DNA from: Chlamydoabsidia padenii
Taxonomy: Eukaryota > Mucoromycota > Mucoromycetes > Mucorales > Cunninghamellaceae
Assembly: GCA_025330725.1 (NCBI GenBank)
Contig: JAIWND010000027.1
Location: forward strand, 124,001 to 188,000
Direction: 5' to 3'
Length of the DNA stretch: 64,000 nucleotides
Shown: positions 45,960-56,416 of the stretch, piece by piece
How positions within the stretch are numbered: position 1 is the first letter of the stretch
How the letters are laid out: every line of letters begins with the position of its first letter
The notes under the pieces: generated by a model
Database searches by the model: none
What the model was told of the DNA's origin: nothing
The model's input: the letters and a program-made list of their open reading frames with translations, nothing else
Made by a program: the position numbers and the translations under genes

Positions 45960-47651
45960 TATGCTTGCATGACTAGGGCAGTATTTAAAACGCCGCAGGA
46001 CTCATCGGGATTTAAAATCACAAGTTGGCAAAGTTGGCAGTGCAACTTCTTTCTGCATATATCTATTAATGGATCCTTCACTAGCGATGTCGACCAACAA
46101 CGGGGATTAAGACAAGGGGATTCTTTGTCACCACTCCTGTTTAACATTGTCCTGGAACCTTTAATGCTCTCGATTCAACACGATCGTCTCATCATCGGCT
46201 TCATTTATTCATCACCACCAGAACTCACGCATGGACCACCACCACCGATGAAATGCCTCGCCTATGCAGACAACACTTGTGTACTATTATCATCTCCACA
46301 GGAATTCTTTCGATTACAACACCATCTCCTTCAATAGACCGCCTTTTCCAATTCTAAATTCAACACCGACAAGACTGAAGGCTTCTCTCTCAGTGGCTCT
46401 ATACATCAAGAATGGGCGACATTACTCCGTCATCATGGCATACCTACTTACCATCATGCTGGCTCACCTTCTGGGTTTAGATACCTTGGATTCCCCATCA
46501 CATACACGGTTACTCAACGGAATTTGATTCTGGACCACCTGCTTACCACCATACGAAGCCAAATTATGATATTCTCGAAACGCTTCCTCTCCATAAAGGG
46601 CAGGGTCACTGTTGCCAGCACATTGATTATGTCCAATATATGGTATTCTCTACGTCTTCTGTAACCTCGGACCACATTCTTTAAATCCCTTCGCTCTATT
46701 TTATACAGGTTTGTTTGGCAAACAGCTCAACACAAGGTATCATATGGTCTCCTATGTCGACCACCTGCAAATGGTGGTATTGATCTACTCGATCCACAAG
46801 CCTACCATTTGACATTACAATTACGACGGCTCAGGTTACTCTTTGATCATGGATCACACACCTCCTTGGTGGGATCTTCTTTGGTGTACCATCTTCGATT
46901 GGTGCCCTCCTGTGCCTCAACACATTTGGCTCCTGAGATATTCTCCTCTTATCGGAATGGTCTACTATGCAAACCATTTTGGCAAACCCTATCCTCTTAT
47001 GACATACGACAATTATATCAAGTCCCTATATCCAGTCTGTCATTATCCTTTCCACCAATGCTCATCAAGACATTCTGGTCCTGTCCGATGAATTCACAAG
47101 CCCGTACAGTCTGGTATCGCTTCTTGGTGAACAAGATACCTTTACAAATAATAAAAAATAGAATGAAATAGGATCATAGTGACACAAGCATATGCCCCCC
47201 TTTGTAACACCATAGACGAAGACATCTTTCACATGACGGTTGGCTGTTCTCTCAAGCATATCGTATGGAACAACATCATCACCATATACCTTCCACCTTA
47301 CTTCACCATACACGACATCTTCGACTCCATTACCACACTTAACACCCCCTCCGACATTACCAACCTAGTACCATATTTCACCATCATCGGCACCATCTTA
47401 CATCATTTATGGCGGGCCTACTGGCGATCTATCATCCATAACAACACTTTTGACGCCTACACCATCACCTCCTTTGCCATCATTCTTCATCCGACATCCG
47501 TCACATAACCTAGAATAGCCCCCTCCCCCAGCCTAGATCTTATCCTCTGTAATACATGTAGCAATATAGACTTTTATTCCAGCGTGTCGGAACTTCCTCT
47601 CAAAATTTTGGCGGAGTTTTCAAATAAAAACCTTTTTTACAAAAAAAAAAA
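45960..47651 (+). mobile_element. 5'-truncated, inactive non-LTR retrotransposon (LINE)
   Basis: Remnant of a LINE reverse-transcriptase ORF. The first frame (about 45969-46526) carries RT blocks: QQRGLRQGDSLSPLLFNIVL, LEPLMLSI and KCLAYADNTC; the catalytic YADD is changed to YADN and a TAG interrupts at 46336-46338 before KFNTDKTEGFSLSGSI and the typical RYLGFPITY. After a shift the thumb/linker region continues (GGIDLLDPQAYHLTLQLRRL), then RTVWYRFLVNKIPLQ and, in another frame from 47179, the zinc-binding CNTIDEDIFHMTVGC tail, ending at TAA 47508. The N-terminal endonuclease and RT fingers are missing. An A11 run at 47641-47651 may be the 3' tail. Borders are approximate and I could not identify target-site duplications. 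Confidence 0.85.
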
Positions 47652-48076
47652 TTCTGCATATTGAAAATACTTGTCCAGTATCTATCTAGCCAGGAAGTCT
47701 TGTTGTGTTTGTGATGTTTTCTGGTACTTTTGTCGTTCTTTAACTCCCAGGCAACTTTCTGGTTTCGACCTTTTTACACAAAGGCAAAAATAACAAAAAC
47801 TTGTAGACATTTGTACACAATAAAAAATAAAATTTATGCATTTTGTTTTAGATAGATTTGACACCTTGTCAACTCCTGATTTTCAAGCCCTGTTGCGGGG
47901 TTCGGAAGAGGCGGAGAATGGTCAAAATCATTCAATCGGAGTGAGTGGCTTGCGATAAGAGAGCCAATCAATCCGCTGTTCGGGATTTAAATGCTGAAAA
48001 TGAAGCAAGGACCTTCTTTTTTTGAAAATTCTTTTCCCCTTTTCTCTTCACTTTGTGTCTTCACTTTATTCAAATC
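47652..48076 (+). promoter_or_regulatory. Upstream region of the DEAD-box gene
   Basis: TTCGGGATTTAAATGC lies about 95 bp before the ATG, followed by a CT-rich leader. No other gene is seen. Confidence 0.4.
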
Positions 48077-50284
48077 ATGTTGAGCCGCATCCTGTTACCT
48101 TCTCTTGCTCGTATTCAAGCACAACGGTCTATTCAAAACTTGACTCAAAAGCTTCCTCAGCTTGGCTTCTCTGTCCGACATGGTAAGTTATAATAAAAAG
48201 ACGTTATATAATACCCAGTTTGACTTTATTCTTCCGGATCTAGGTAACAAATTTGACAGCTCCTTGATCAGATTGAAGCCATCCCAATTCCAAACTACTG
48301 CCCTATTCTCTAGCCAAGCTGCTCGTCAATCTATTGAAGTGGAATCTCCCGTCGATCAAACTACCGATGCTGTCCAGCAACAACAACAACAACAACAACA
48401 AGACCCAGCAGGCATTACTCGGTTCGATCAACTCGACACGATCAATCCACTCACTCTACGATCTCTCGACAAAGTATTCAAGTACAAGGATATGTCAGTG
48501 GTTCAAGCGGCGGTACTCTCCAAACTCCCCAATCAAAATGACATGTTTGTCAAGGCTAAGACCGGGACAGGCAAGACCCTGGCCTTCTTGGTGGCGGCAT
48601 TGGAAACTTCCTTGGCGGGTAAATCCAGGGACGATCTCAAGCACTGTGATGGCACGTCCATCCTCGTCATCTCTCCCACCCGTGAACTCGCCTATCAGAT
48701 CGCCGACGAAGCCAAAAAACTCACCAAATTCCATCATTTCGGTGTCCATTGCTTGGTGGGGGGTGACTCGAAACGGACCCAGATTCAAAAATTGGAACGT
48801 GGACGGTGTGATATCGTGGTGGCCACGCCTGGTCGATTGAACGACATGTTGAGCTCTGTACGACATTTGAAACGGGCATGCGAAAATCTCAAGGTGTTGG
48901 TGCTCGACGAAGCCGATCAGTTATTGGATATGGGATTCAAGCAAGAATTACAACGCATCTTGACTCATTTGCCCGAAAAGCGACAAACCATGTTGTACTC
49001 GGCCACCATTTCCAAGGAAATCCGACGTAACCTTGGTGATTTCGCTCTGTCTCCTGAACATGATATTATCGACACGGTGGGCAAGGACGATGTCAATACA
49101 CATATGCATGTCAAACAATCGGCGGTGATCACTCCTTACCAAGGTCAATTACAAGTCTTGCAACAGTTGCTGGACACTCATGAAGCGGCTAATACGGGTA
49201 AAGTCATTGTGTTTTTACCCACCACCAAGCAAACCATGCTTTATGCTCAACTCTTACAACACCTCTTGCCTAAACGTCGTATCCATGAAATCCATTCTCG
49301 CAAATCTCAAGACCAACGATCTCGTATTGCCAGTCGATTCCGCAAGTCAACCGATGGTATTCTCGTCACCTCTGATGTGTCTGCTCGTGGTGTAGATTAT
49401 CCTGGTGTCAGCTTGGTCGTGCAAATTGGTGTGCCATCTACTCGAGAACAATACATTCATCGTCTGGGTCGAACTGGTCGTGCTGGTCGTGAAGGTGAAG
49501 GGATCATTGTCTTGGCGCCATTTGAAAATGAATTCTTGAAGAAGGATATTGGTGATTTGCCTGTACAAATATTGGAAACCCCGGTTTTGGATCAAGATAA
49601 CGTCGCTGTGAATGAACGTGCGATTGAGTATGCTTTGAAAACAATGGATGAAGATACTATTCGTGAAGTCTATACTGGTTATCTTGGATACTGTAAGTTG
49701 ATTCTTTTTTATACTTTAGGAGGGGAGAGGACTTGCTAATAACCCTCTTTTTATTATTATTATTATTAGATGCTGCTCGTATGCCTCAGCTTGGAAAGTC
49801 TCGCTCTCAAGCCATTGTGGAAGCCAATCAATTCTTAGAAGGTATGGGTATCACCGACATTCCACACTTGTCACCTCGATTCAAACAACAGCTCGGTTTG
49901 GACGATCGCTCTCCTCCTCGAAACAACAATGGTGACAGAAGACGAAATGGTGGATTCGGTGACCGACGATTCAATGATCGTCGAGACAATTATGGCGGAC
50001 GAAACAATTTCGATGAACGACGAAGCAATGACCGTTTTGGTGACCGTCGAAGCAATGACCGTTTTGGTGACCGTCGAAGCAATGACCGTTTTGGTGATCG
50101 ACGAAGCAATGATCGATTTGGTGATCGACAGGACGATGATCGATCCGGTAACCGATTCGGCTCTGATAATAAGCGAAGCTTTGGTGGACAATCAAGAGAA
50201 CGCTTTGGCTTTGGCGATAAACGTCGCAACAATGATCGTTTTGGTGAAGACGATAACCGCTCTCGTCGTTTTGAAAATTTTTAG
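48077..50284 (+). CDS. Mitochondrial DEAD-box RNA helicase, Mss116-like
   Basis: ATP-dependent RNA chaperone for mitochondrial intron splicing and translation. It has 689 residues in three exons: 48077-48182, 48244-49692, 49770-50284. The N-terminus MLSRILLPSLARIQAQRSIQ is a typical presequence. All helicase motifs are present: AKTGTGKT (I), PTRELAYQ (Ia), VVATPGR (Ib), DEAD (II), SAT (III), TSDVSARGVDYPG (V), HRLGRTGRAGREG (VI). The C-terminal tail is Arg/Gly/Asp/Asn-rich, including four RRSNDRFGD repeats, a basic RNA-tethering region like the Mss116 tail. A CAG/CAA poly-Gln run lies at about residue 85. Confidence 0.93.
50029..50130 (+). repeat. 27-nt coding tandem repeat (RRSNDRFGD)
   Basis: Four near-identical 27-nt units encode RRSNDRFGD in the helicase tail. 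The first three are almost identical at DNA level; the last uses different third bases, so the array is partly recent. Confidence 0.85.
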
Positions 50285-50797
50285 TTTAGAATTACCCTCC
50301 TCCCCATCATTTTTTTTAAAATTATATATATATAATAAAAAGGCATTGTTTACATTCTTATTCTGTTACTAAATCGACTCGTGGTATATATACTGTGGTT
50401 TTGACAAGTGGATGTCCTCCAACGGTCACTTGACCGACGTTTGAAAAAGTGGCATAAAGTTTATCGGAAGTCCGGGTAAACCAAACCCGGCTCACATGGT
50501 TTTTTTTTTTTTTTTTTCATGCAACCTTCACTTGGTATATCAAGCTACTGGAGAGGCACTTGACTAGAGCTGACTGATTTCGTGGTGCATCACTTTATCA
50601 ACCAGTCAAATACCTTTTTGTGTTATATCATTAACGTCATTGACAGTGATTTAAACTAGTGTACGATAGATCAGCCCCCGCTTGTTACCCCGCTATACTA
50701 GGGTGTTTTAGCATCTTTTTATATATATATATATAAATTTGTATGGTAAAAAAAAAAAACAATTTATTATAACCCTATCCAATTCTATCCTTTTACT
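50285..50797. other. Intergenic region
   Basis: 513 bp with a T run at about 50502-50518 and a short (TA)n at about 50720-50734. No gene seen. Confidence 0.5.
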
Positions 50798-51028
50798 ATG
50801 GTGTCTAAACTATGGCCAAAGCTAATCCACCCTACATCGTGTCACCACCAGCCTTGTATTTCCATCCAATTGCTTGAATCCGTTCTGTATACCCACACAG
50901 GCAATCATCCTATTCTTCGAGGTGTAGTTGAGATCGATATAAAAAAGCCAATAGTTGTTTCATCCTTACGACTTGATTTCAAAGGCCAGCTTGGCTATTG
51001 TCTTTGTAAACCAGGTAAAGAAGAAGTC

Positions 51029-51065
<37 letters not shown>

Positions 51066-52212
51066 AAAGCATAAAAACCAAAGAATATTAATAACCTCCC
51101 CCCTCCTAGATTTGTCCTTTCAAAAGGAATTCGCCCACTGTTCCTTACCTTTGTATCCAACATCAGTCAATACCATATCATCCTCCGCCTTGTCGAAACC
51201 ACTAGTGATTCAAGGCACTAAGCGATTTGTATTTGAAATGCCCTTGTTGAATAACAGCAAATCATCATTGATTCAATCTATCCAATGTGACGAATTTCAT
51301 GTCAAATACACAGTCGATGCCACTTTAGAGTACCAACCTTATTGTCCACCACAACAACCTATCAACACTAAAACAAGATCGTCAGTACTGTTTTCAACAT
51401 CACCTCCCCAACCTATCACCATTGTACGCATACCTATTTATGACGATGGGACGACTTTTTTAACAAACGATTGCATGTTAGCCTCGATTGATTCCAGAAA
51501 GCAGGCCAATCAATGGTGTCAATATCATGTCAAGGTTGATAAAAGGTATGCCGCCATTTCATCCATGTTATCCTTATCCGTCCACCTAGCGCCATTGGTC
51601 CAAGGATTAAAGTTGACCCATGTGTCAATGCAGATCATCCAACATTTTACCATTTCCAATAACAGCCAATCACAAACAACTTCTTCCCGAGCACCCATTC
51701 CATTAGAATGTCATTACCAATCCACACCCACAGAGACAGGCGGGAGTTTGTATGAAGGAGAATTCCAATTCAAGATACCGAGCAATACCAAGACCCTGGA
51801 AGAAGAAGCACCTAATCCTGCCGGTCTGGTTCCGTCCATTGAAACAAATCCAGTGTCGAATATCAAAGTGAGTCATCATTTGTTGGTGAATTTAACCTTG
51901 TCATATCCAAAGTCGGGGCAAGATGGTATTGTTCGACAGGCAAGACGTTTGTTGACCTTCCAATGTGATTTTGATTTATTGCATCCTTGTATGGCCGACC
52001 ATATATCCGATAAACTTTTGAGATTACCAGCTTATGATACGCCATCTATCCCTGATGTTCCACCCCAGCAGAAACAACAACAACAGTATACCAGGATTGC
52101 CAAAGAGCTGCTTCATTGTCGTCTCCAGCCACTACTACCGCCACCACCGCCACCTCTATTATCGCCACCTTTGTATGATCATGCCATTGAATTGCCTCCA
52201 GCTGTAATATAG
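50798..52212 (+). CDS. Arrestin-domain protein (alpha-arrestin, ART-like)
   Basis: Probable adaptor that brings a Nedd4/Rsp5-type ubiquitin ligase to plasma membrane transporters. It has 439 residues; exons 50798-51014 and 51110-52212. The arrestin N-domain is seen in ISIQLLESVLYTHTGNHPIL with RGVVEIDI and KPIVVSSLRLDFKGQLGYC; the C-domain shows KVSHHLLVNLTLSYP and ARRLLTFQCDF. A PPLY motif near the end (LSPPLYDHAIELPP) matches PPxY, the WW-domain ligand, after a Pro run. The intron carries (TA)n. The gene ends only 30 bp from the stop codon of FANCL on the other strand. Confidence 0.85.
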
Positions 52213-52242
52213 ATTAATCCCATTTTGGAGAGAATCAACTTT

Positions 52243-53663
52243 TTAAAGTATAGCTTTGATCGTGATTTTCTATATATATATATATATATATTTGTAGATA
52301 CATTGTACGTGTAAAATAAAACATTAGTATATATACATTTCTTTTTATTATTTTGAATACCTACATCGTTACAATAAGGACAAATACCAAATAAAATATT
52401 GAAGCTTCTTGTTGTAGTAGGATTTGAGCGTAGCCACTATATAAAAAAGTTCGAGTTAGTGAAAGATAAAAGATAAAAGAAAAAAGTAAGACTTGCCTCA
52501 TAAAGACAAGAAGGGTGGAATCCACGATTACATTGCTGATTCGTACAAATAGTATCCGGTGTTTCTTGTTGTGTCGAATCATTGGCCAAATCGAGTTTAT
52601 AAGCATAACAAATAGCACACGCCATATCATCCTCCTTTGAGTCGGTCACATTGGATATTGAGTCGGATCGCAAGAGGGAAGGTAAAGGCCCGATAAAGTT
52701 GTCGAGTACAGAGAGATCGGACCGCCATTGATTCGAGTCCAAGAATCGAGTCCAGGCTTGTTGATAAGGCAGGACGGACTTTTCGTTACCAAAAAACCTG
52801 ACATGAGGAGGTGTTTGTGTGGGTTGCATGGGATCCTGAATAGTCAGTTGTAAGGAGCAGTGATTACCCAAGGCGATCCGCCGCCAATGATGGGACCGGA
52901 GTGGTGGATGAGGATCTAGCACTCTGGCTTGTTGATCAAGTTGGTCCATGGTATCAAAGAAGGACTGGTAACGATCGAGTTGATGGATGGCGTGGGTCAG
53001 CATGGTGGACAGCGCCGATGGTGGCGAATGATAGTCACTGGTGGTGGTTGGCAGATCGAGTGTTAATGTTGGTGGTTGTAAAGGGAATTGCAGAGGAATG
53101 TGTGCCTTGATAAAGTGCCAACGATGACCTTGGTCTTGACATTTGAAGACAAGCTCGGTCATTGTGTCGTTCATTGTATCCAGTTGGTCGTATCCAATCG
53201 TATTCAACTCGTTTACCAGAATGTTGTACCGTTCAGATAAAGGTTTCATGCGCCCGAAATCAAGTGCAGGAAGTAGTATTTGTTCCTAAGTAAAAAAAAG
53301 AGAGAGCATTAACTATTTGTAGTGTGTGGCCTATTGTCGTTCTTACCAAAGTATCTTTCAAGTCACTAAGGAATAATCCAATATCTTGACATTGATCCAG
53401 TCGACCTTGGATGGTGCTTTGATAGGGTGATAAGAGAGACTGAAGTTCTTGGTTTCCATATATACGAGCTGCCGTCCCCTTGGTGGCAAGTTGAATTTCA
53501 ACGTAGTATTCTTTTTGCTAAAATTAAAAATAAAGTGAGTTTCATTGACAGTATCCTTTTTGTTTAACAAAATACTTACATGTATTTGAATAAATCCACG
53601 ATATACTTGACCTTCATCATCAGCAGGGGCAAAGAGAGGAAAGGTATGTTGATAGGAAACCAT
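52243..53663 (-). CDS. FANCL: FANCL, Fanconi anaemia E3 ubiquitin ligase
   Basis: RING-type ligase that monoubiquitinates FANCD2-FANCI at interstrand crosslinks. It has 380 residues (human about 375) in five exons: 53663-53580, 53517-53347, 53285-52497, 52436-52365, 52269-52243. The N-terminal ELF region begins FPLFAPADDEGQVYRGFIQI; the central double RWD region includes ERYNILVNELNTIGYDQLDT, IKAHIPLQFPLQPPTLTLDL; the C-terminal RING reads CAICYAYKLD, CTNQQCNRGFHPSCLYEWLR, SFNILFGICPYCNDKITIKA, with all C4HC3 ligands. Intron 3 has a GC donor (GAG then GCAAGT at 52496), needed to restore CLYE-WLR. The last exon codes only nine codons and is reached across an intron ending in (TA)n-TAG; it recreates the conserved ending after CPYC. 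Confidence 0.93.
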
Positions 53664-53847
53664 TGAAAAAAAGTAAAGAAGGAGAGAAAGAATGAACAAG
53701 GTGGTGGTAGCTTTATTTCTTTTTTAATCCCCGCCGAGCGGCGCGCTGTGGTTCAACTTTTTTTATTATTATTTCCTCGCGCGTCAGACGAATTGCATCT
53801 CTTTCTTGTCTTCCTCATTTACCATTTAAACGACACATATACACATT
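53664..53847. promoter_or_regulatory. 184-bp bidirectional promoter, FANCL / Myb-SANT gene
   Basis: Holds TTTTTAATCCCCGCCGAGCG at 53721-53740, a near-palindromic GCCGAGCGGC, a GCGCGC, and CTCGCGCGTCAG at about 53775-53786 (GACGCG on the other strand). GC-rich against an AT-rich background. Confidence 0.5.
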
Positions 53848-54869
53848 ATGCCTCCTAGATCAGCCAATGTTCCTAAACCACGCAGTATGAAGACAGGCAT
53901 GCGTAATGTCCTTCGACCTAACGATTCTGCCAGTTTATGGAATTGTACCTTGTCTCCTGGTTGGACGACGGATGAATCGGAAATGTTACGAAAGGCAGTT
54001 ATGAAATTCGGCATAGGTAACTGGGCTAAAATCATTGATAGTGGTTGTCTTCCTGGGAAAACCAATGCACAAATGAATCTTCAATTACAACGTCTTCTTG
54101 GTCAACAAAGTACTGCCGGTAAGTGATTAAAACAATAACAAACAAACAAAAAAAAAAAAAAAAAAAAGAGATGAGGGGTTGTTACTAACTGTCTCTTTAA
54201 TAGAATTTGCTAATTTACATATTGATCCAAAGGTGATTGGTGAAAAGAACTCCAAGATCCAAGGCCCAGATATCAAACGGAAAAACAACACGATCGTCAA
54301 TACGGGAGGCAAACTGTCTCGAGATGCTTTAAAAGAACGTGTACAGCGGAACAGGGAAATGTAAGTAAAGGTTGTAGACTTGGGATCAGGAATACTGATC
54401 CTCTTGATAGGTATGGACTTGGGGAAGAAATATATCAAAACATCAAACTTGAAATCAAGCCGGACGTAAGTACATAGGATACTCTTTGTGGTATCACTCA
54501 CTCACTCTTAACTTATATATACATGTAGAATACGGCGGCCATCAAGAAAAAACAGGCTCAACTCAAGAAACTCAAGGAAAAACTCTCACTAGTACAAAAG
54601 AAGATTAAAATGATCGCTTTGACGCACCCTGAACGTGTCACCAAGATCAACGTAAGTTCCAATGTGTATATAAAGAAAGAGGAGGGGGATCTAACCAATA
54701 ATAAATATAGGCACAATTACAACGATCAGAAGCTGCACTCAAACTATCATCAAAAAACCGACGATCCAAATCTCATCGACCAGCACAATCCACATTGCCC
54801 TTTAGATCTTCACCATTAACCCAATCAGTGACAAGTGTCTCACCAAATAAAAAGATGCGCCTGGCTTAG
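53848..54869 (+). CDS. Myb/SANT-domain protein
   Basis: Predicted nuclear protein of 254 residues; exons 53848-54118, 54204-54360, 54411-54465, 54529-54651, 54711-54869. A single Myb/SANT repeat lies at about residues 34-85: LSPGWTTDESEMLRKAVMKF, GIGNWAKIIDSGCLPGKT, and QMNLQLQRLLG, with the three spaced aromatic residues. The middle (IDPKVIGEKNSKIQGPDIKR) and a Lys/Gln coiled coil (KKKQAQLKKLKEKLSLVQKK) follow, then a Ser/Arg tail with NKKMRLA. One repeat with a coiled coil suggests a chromatin-complex subunit rather than a classic Myb activator. The partner is unknown. Shares its promoter with FANCL. Confidence 0.82.
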
Positions 54870-55095
54870 TTTAGTAACTCCTTCCCTCCCTCTTTATTCA
54901 ATAAAAAAAAAAAAAAAAAAAACTATCTTGTCTTAAATCCAACTAGTGACATCATGTCATCATCAGATCATCTTTCTTGTTTTAATAGATATATGTATCT
55001 CTTGTTGTAATCACTTGGTGAATGATATAGATAAAAGAAATCCTTGTGGCACATTTTAAACAGGTGTGCTGCTGGGCCACATCATGTGAACTTGG

Positions 55096-55139
<44 letters not shown>

Positions 55140-55292
55140 TCAAAGCTGAGCCATTGTCTTCCCCTTTTGCATAAACTTTAAACCCCCGCCAAAATCAAAA
55201 CGACTTCTCTCCTTTCCTTTTCCTTCTTCTTCTCCTTCCTCTCCTTTCACATTTTCTTTTTTTTTTGTTTTTTTTTTTCCATTTATATAATC
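54870..55292 (+). promoter_or_regulatory. Upstream region of the Rho GTPase gene
   Basis: Contains A runs at 54902-54920 and 55096-55137, TTTAAACCCCCGCC at 55177-55190 (about 103 bp before the ATG), then a strongly CT-rich leader. Confidence 0.5.
55096..55137. repeat. 42-base A run upstream of the Rho gene
   Basis: Lies about 155 bp before the start codon, outside any intron; could act as a nucleos-ome-excluding poly(dA:dT) tract (inference). Confidence 0.85.
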
Positions 55293-56134
55293 ATGTTTTG
55301 TGGTGATTCTTACGGTGGCAGTATCTCCAATCCTATTCGGCGAAAACTTGTCATTGTTGGTGACGGTGGTGTGGGGTAAACTAACATCATGTTCAACCGT
55401 TTTTTACTCATTTTCCTACTCCTTTAGAAAAACCTGCCTTTTATGCTGTTATGCTAATGATGACTTTGCTGGGGTAAGTCTACTTCTTTGTATAAGGTGG
55501 ATTCAGGCACAATAAAAACTCACCCTTTTAATTTAGCACCGTGATCATATCCCGACCATCTTTGACTCTTATGTAAAAGATATCAAATGCAACAACAAGT
55601 ATGTAGAACTGACACTGTGGGATACAGCTGGTCAAGAAGAATATGATCGATTAAGGACTCTCTCTTACCCTGACTCGGATGTCATTCTCGTTGCCTTCTC
55701 GGTGGACTCTCCAGAATCATTGGAAAATATCACTGAATTGGTAATCATTGGCAGGTAGGTAGGTTTTACATGTAACTAACCACTTTTTTTTCTTTCTTTC
55801 TCTGGTAGTGGATGCCCGAGGTGAACAAGTATTGCCGAGGCTTACCGTTTTTATTGATCGGTTGTAAATCTGATTTGCGTACAGATGAAAAGGTATTGGA
55901 ACAATTGGCAAAGGATAATCAAAAACCAATAACTTTCCAACAGGTAAGGTGGCACTCTATCGTGAACGATAACTGATGGTGTTTTTTTATATTTAGGGGT
56001 TTGAATTGGCGACGAAAATTGGTGCTCATAGATATTTGGAAACTTCAGCAAAGACAGGCGATGGTGTGGAAGCCGTCTTTCTATCGGCAGTACAAAGCAC
56101 TTTGAATAAAAAATCAATGTGTGTTATTCTTTAA
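55293..56134 (+). CDS. Rho-family small GTPase
   Basis: Prenylated GTP switch controlling actin and polarity. It has 201 residues in five exons: 55293-55375, 55428-55473, 55537-55740, 55809-55943, 55997-56134. G boxes: [14 protein letters not shown] (P-loop, split by intron 1), IPTIFDSY (switch I with the effector Thr), [14 protein letters not shown] (switch II with catalytic Gln), GCKSDLR (guanine recognition), and [12 protein letters not shown]. The Rho insert region is present ([20 protein letters not shown]). It ends CVIL, a geranylgeranylation CaaX box. The N-terminal extension [10 protein letters not shown] and the weak polybasic tail separate it from Rho1; closest in style to Rho1/Rho3 but I do not assign the paralogue. 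Confidence 0.94.
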
Positions 56135-56416
56135 AATCCTTTTTACTATAATCCTCCCTCTTGTATCTTTTTATATCCATACTTTATATAAATATAGTCT
56201 TCACATACAATCCCCCAACTTGTTTAGTTTATTTTATTTACCCCTTCTGTATTGCATTTACCCTTTTTTATATATAATAAAACCCAAAGTCTATAATGTA
56301 AAATAGTGTTGAATGTATGATTCTTTATTGTGATAATTATGTATGAAACAAAGACCAAGTGCCAAGCCTAAGACAAAAGTCGGAGGTGGGATCGTATATT
56401 TGACGGGGATCTAATC

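Noticed and set aside
50023..50130. Possible CRISPR-like array
   Set aside because: Direct tandem repeat without spacers, in frame inside a eukaryotic helicase gene.
49871..50232. Minus-strand frames with regular repeats opposite the helicase tail
   Set aside because: Produced by the 27-nt coding repeat read on the other strand.
51015..51109. Extension of arrestin exon 1 through the (TA)n tract
   Set aside because: Clean GTAAAG donor and CCTAG acceptor; extension ends in a stop and breaks the domain.
52441..52496. FANCL ending inside intron 3 (read-through of the GC donor)
   Set aside because: This would remove the second half of the RING; the downstream exons rebuild WLR and CPYC exactly.
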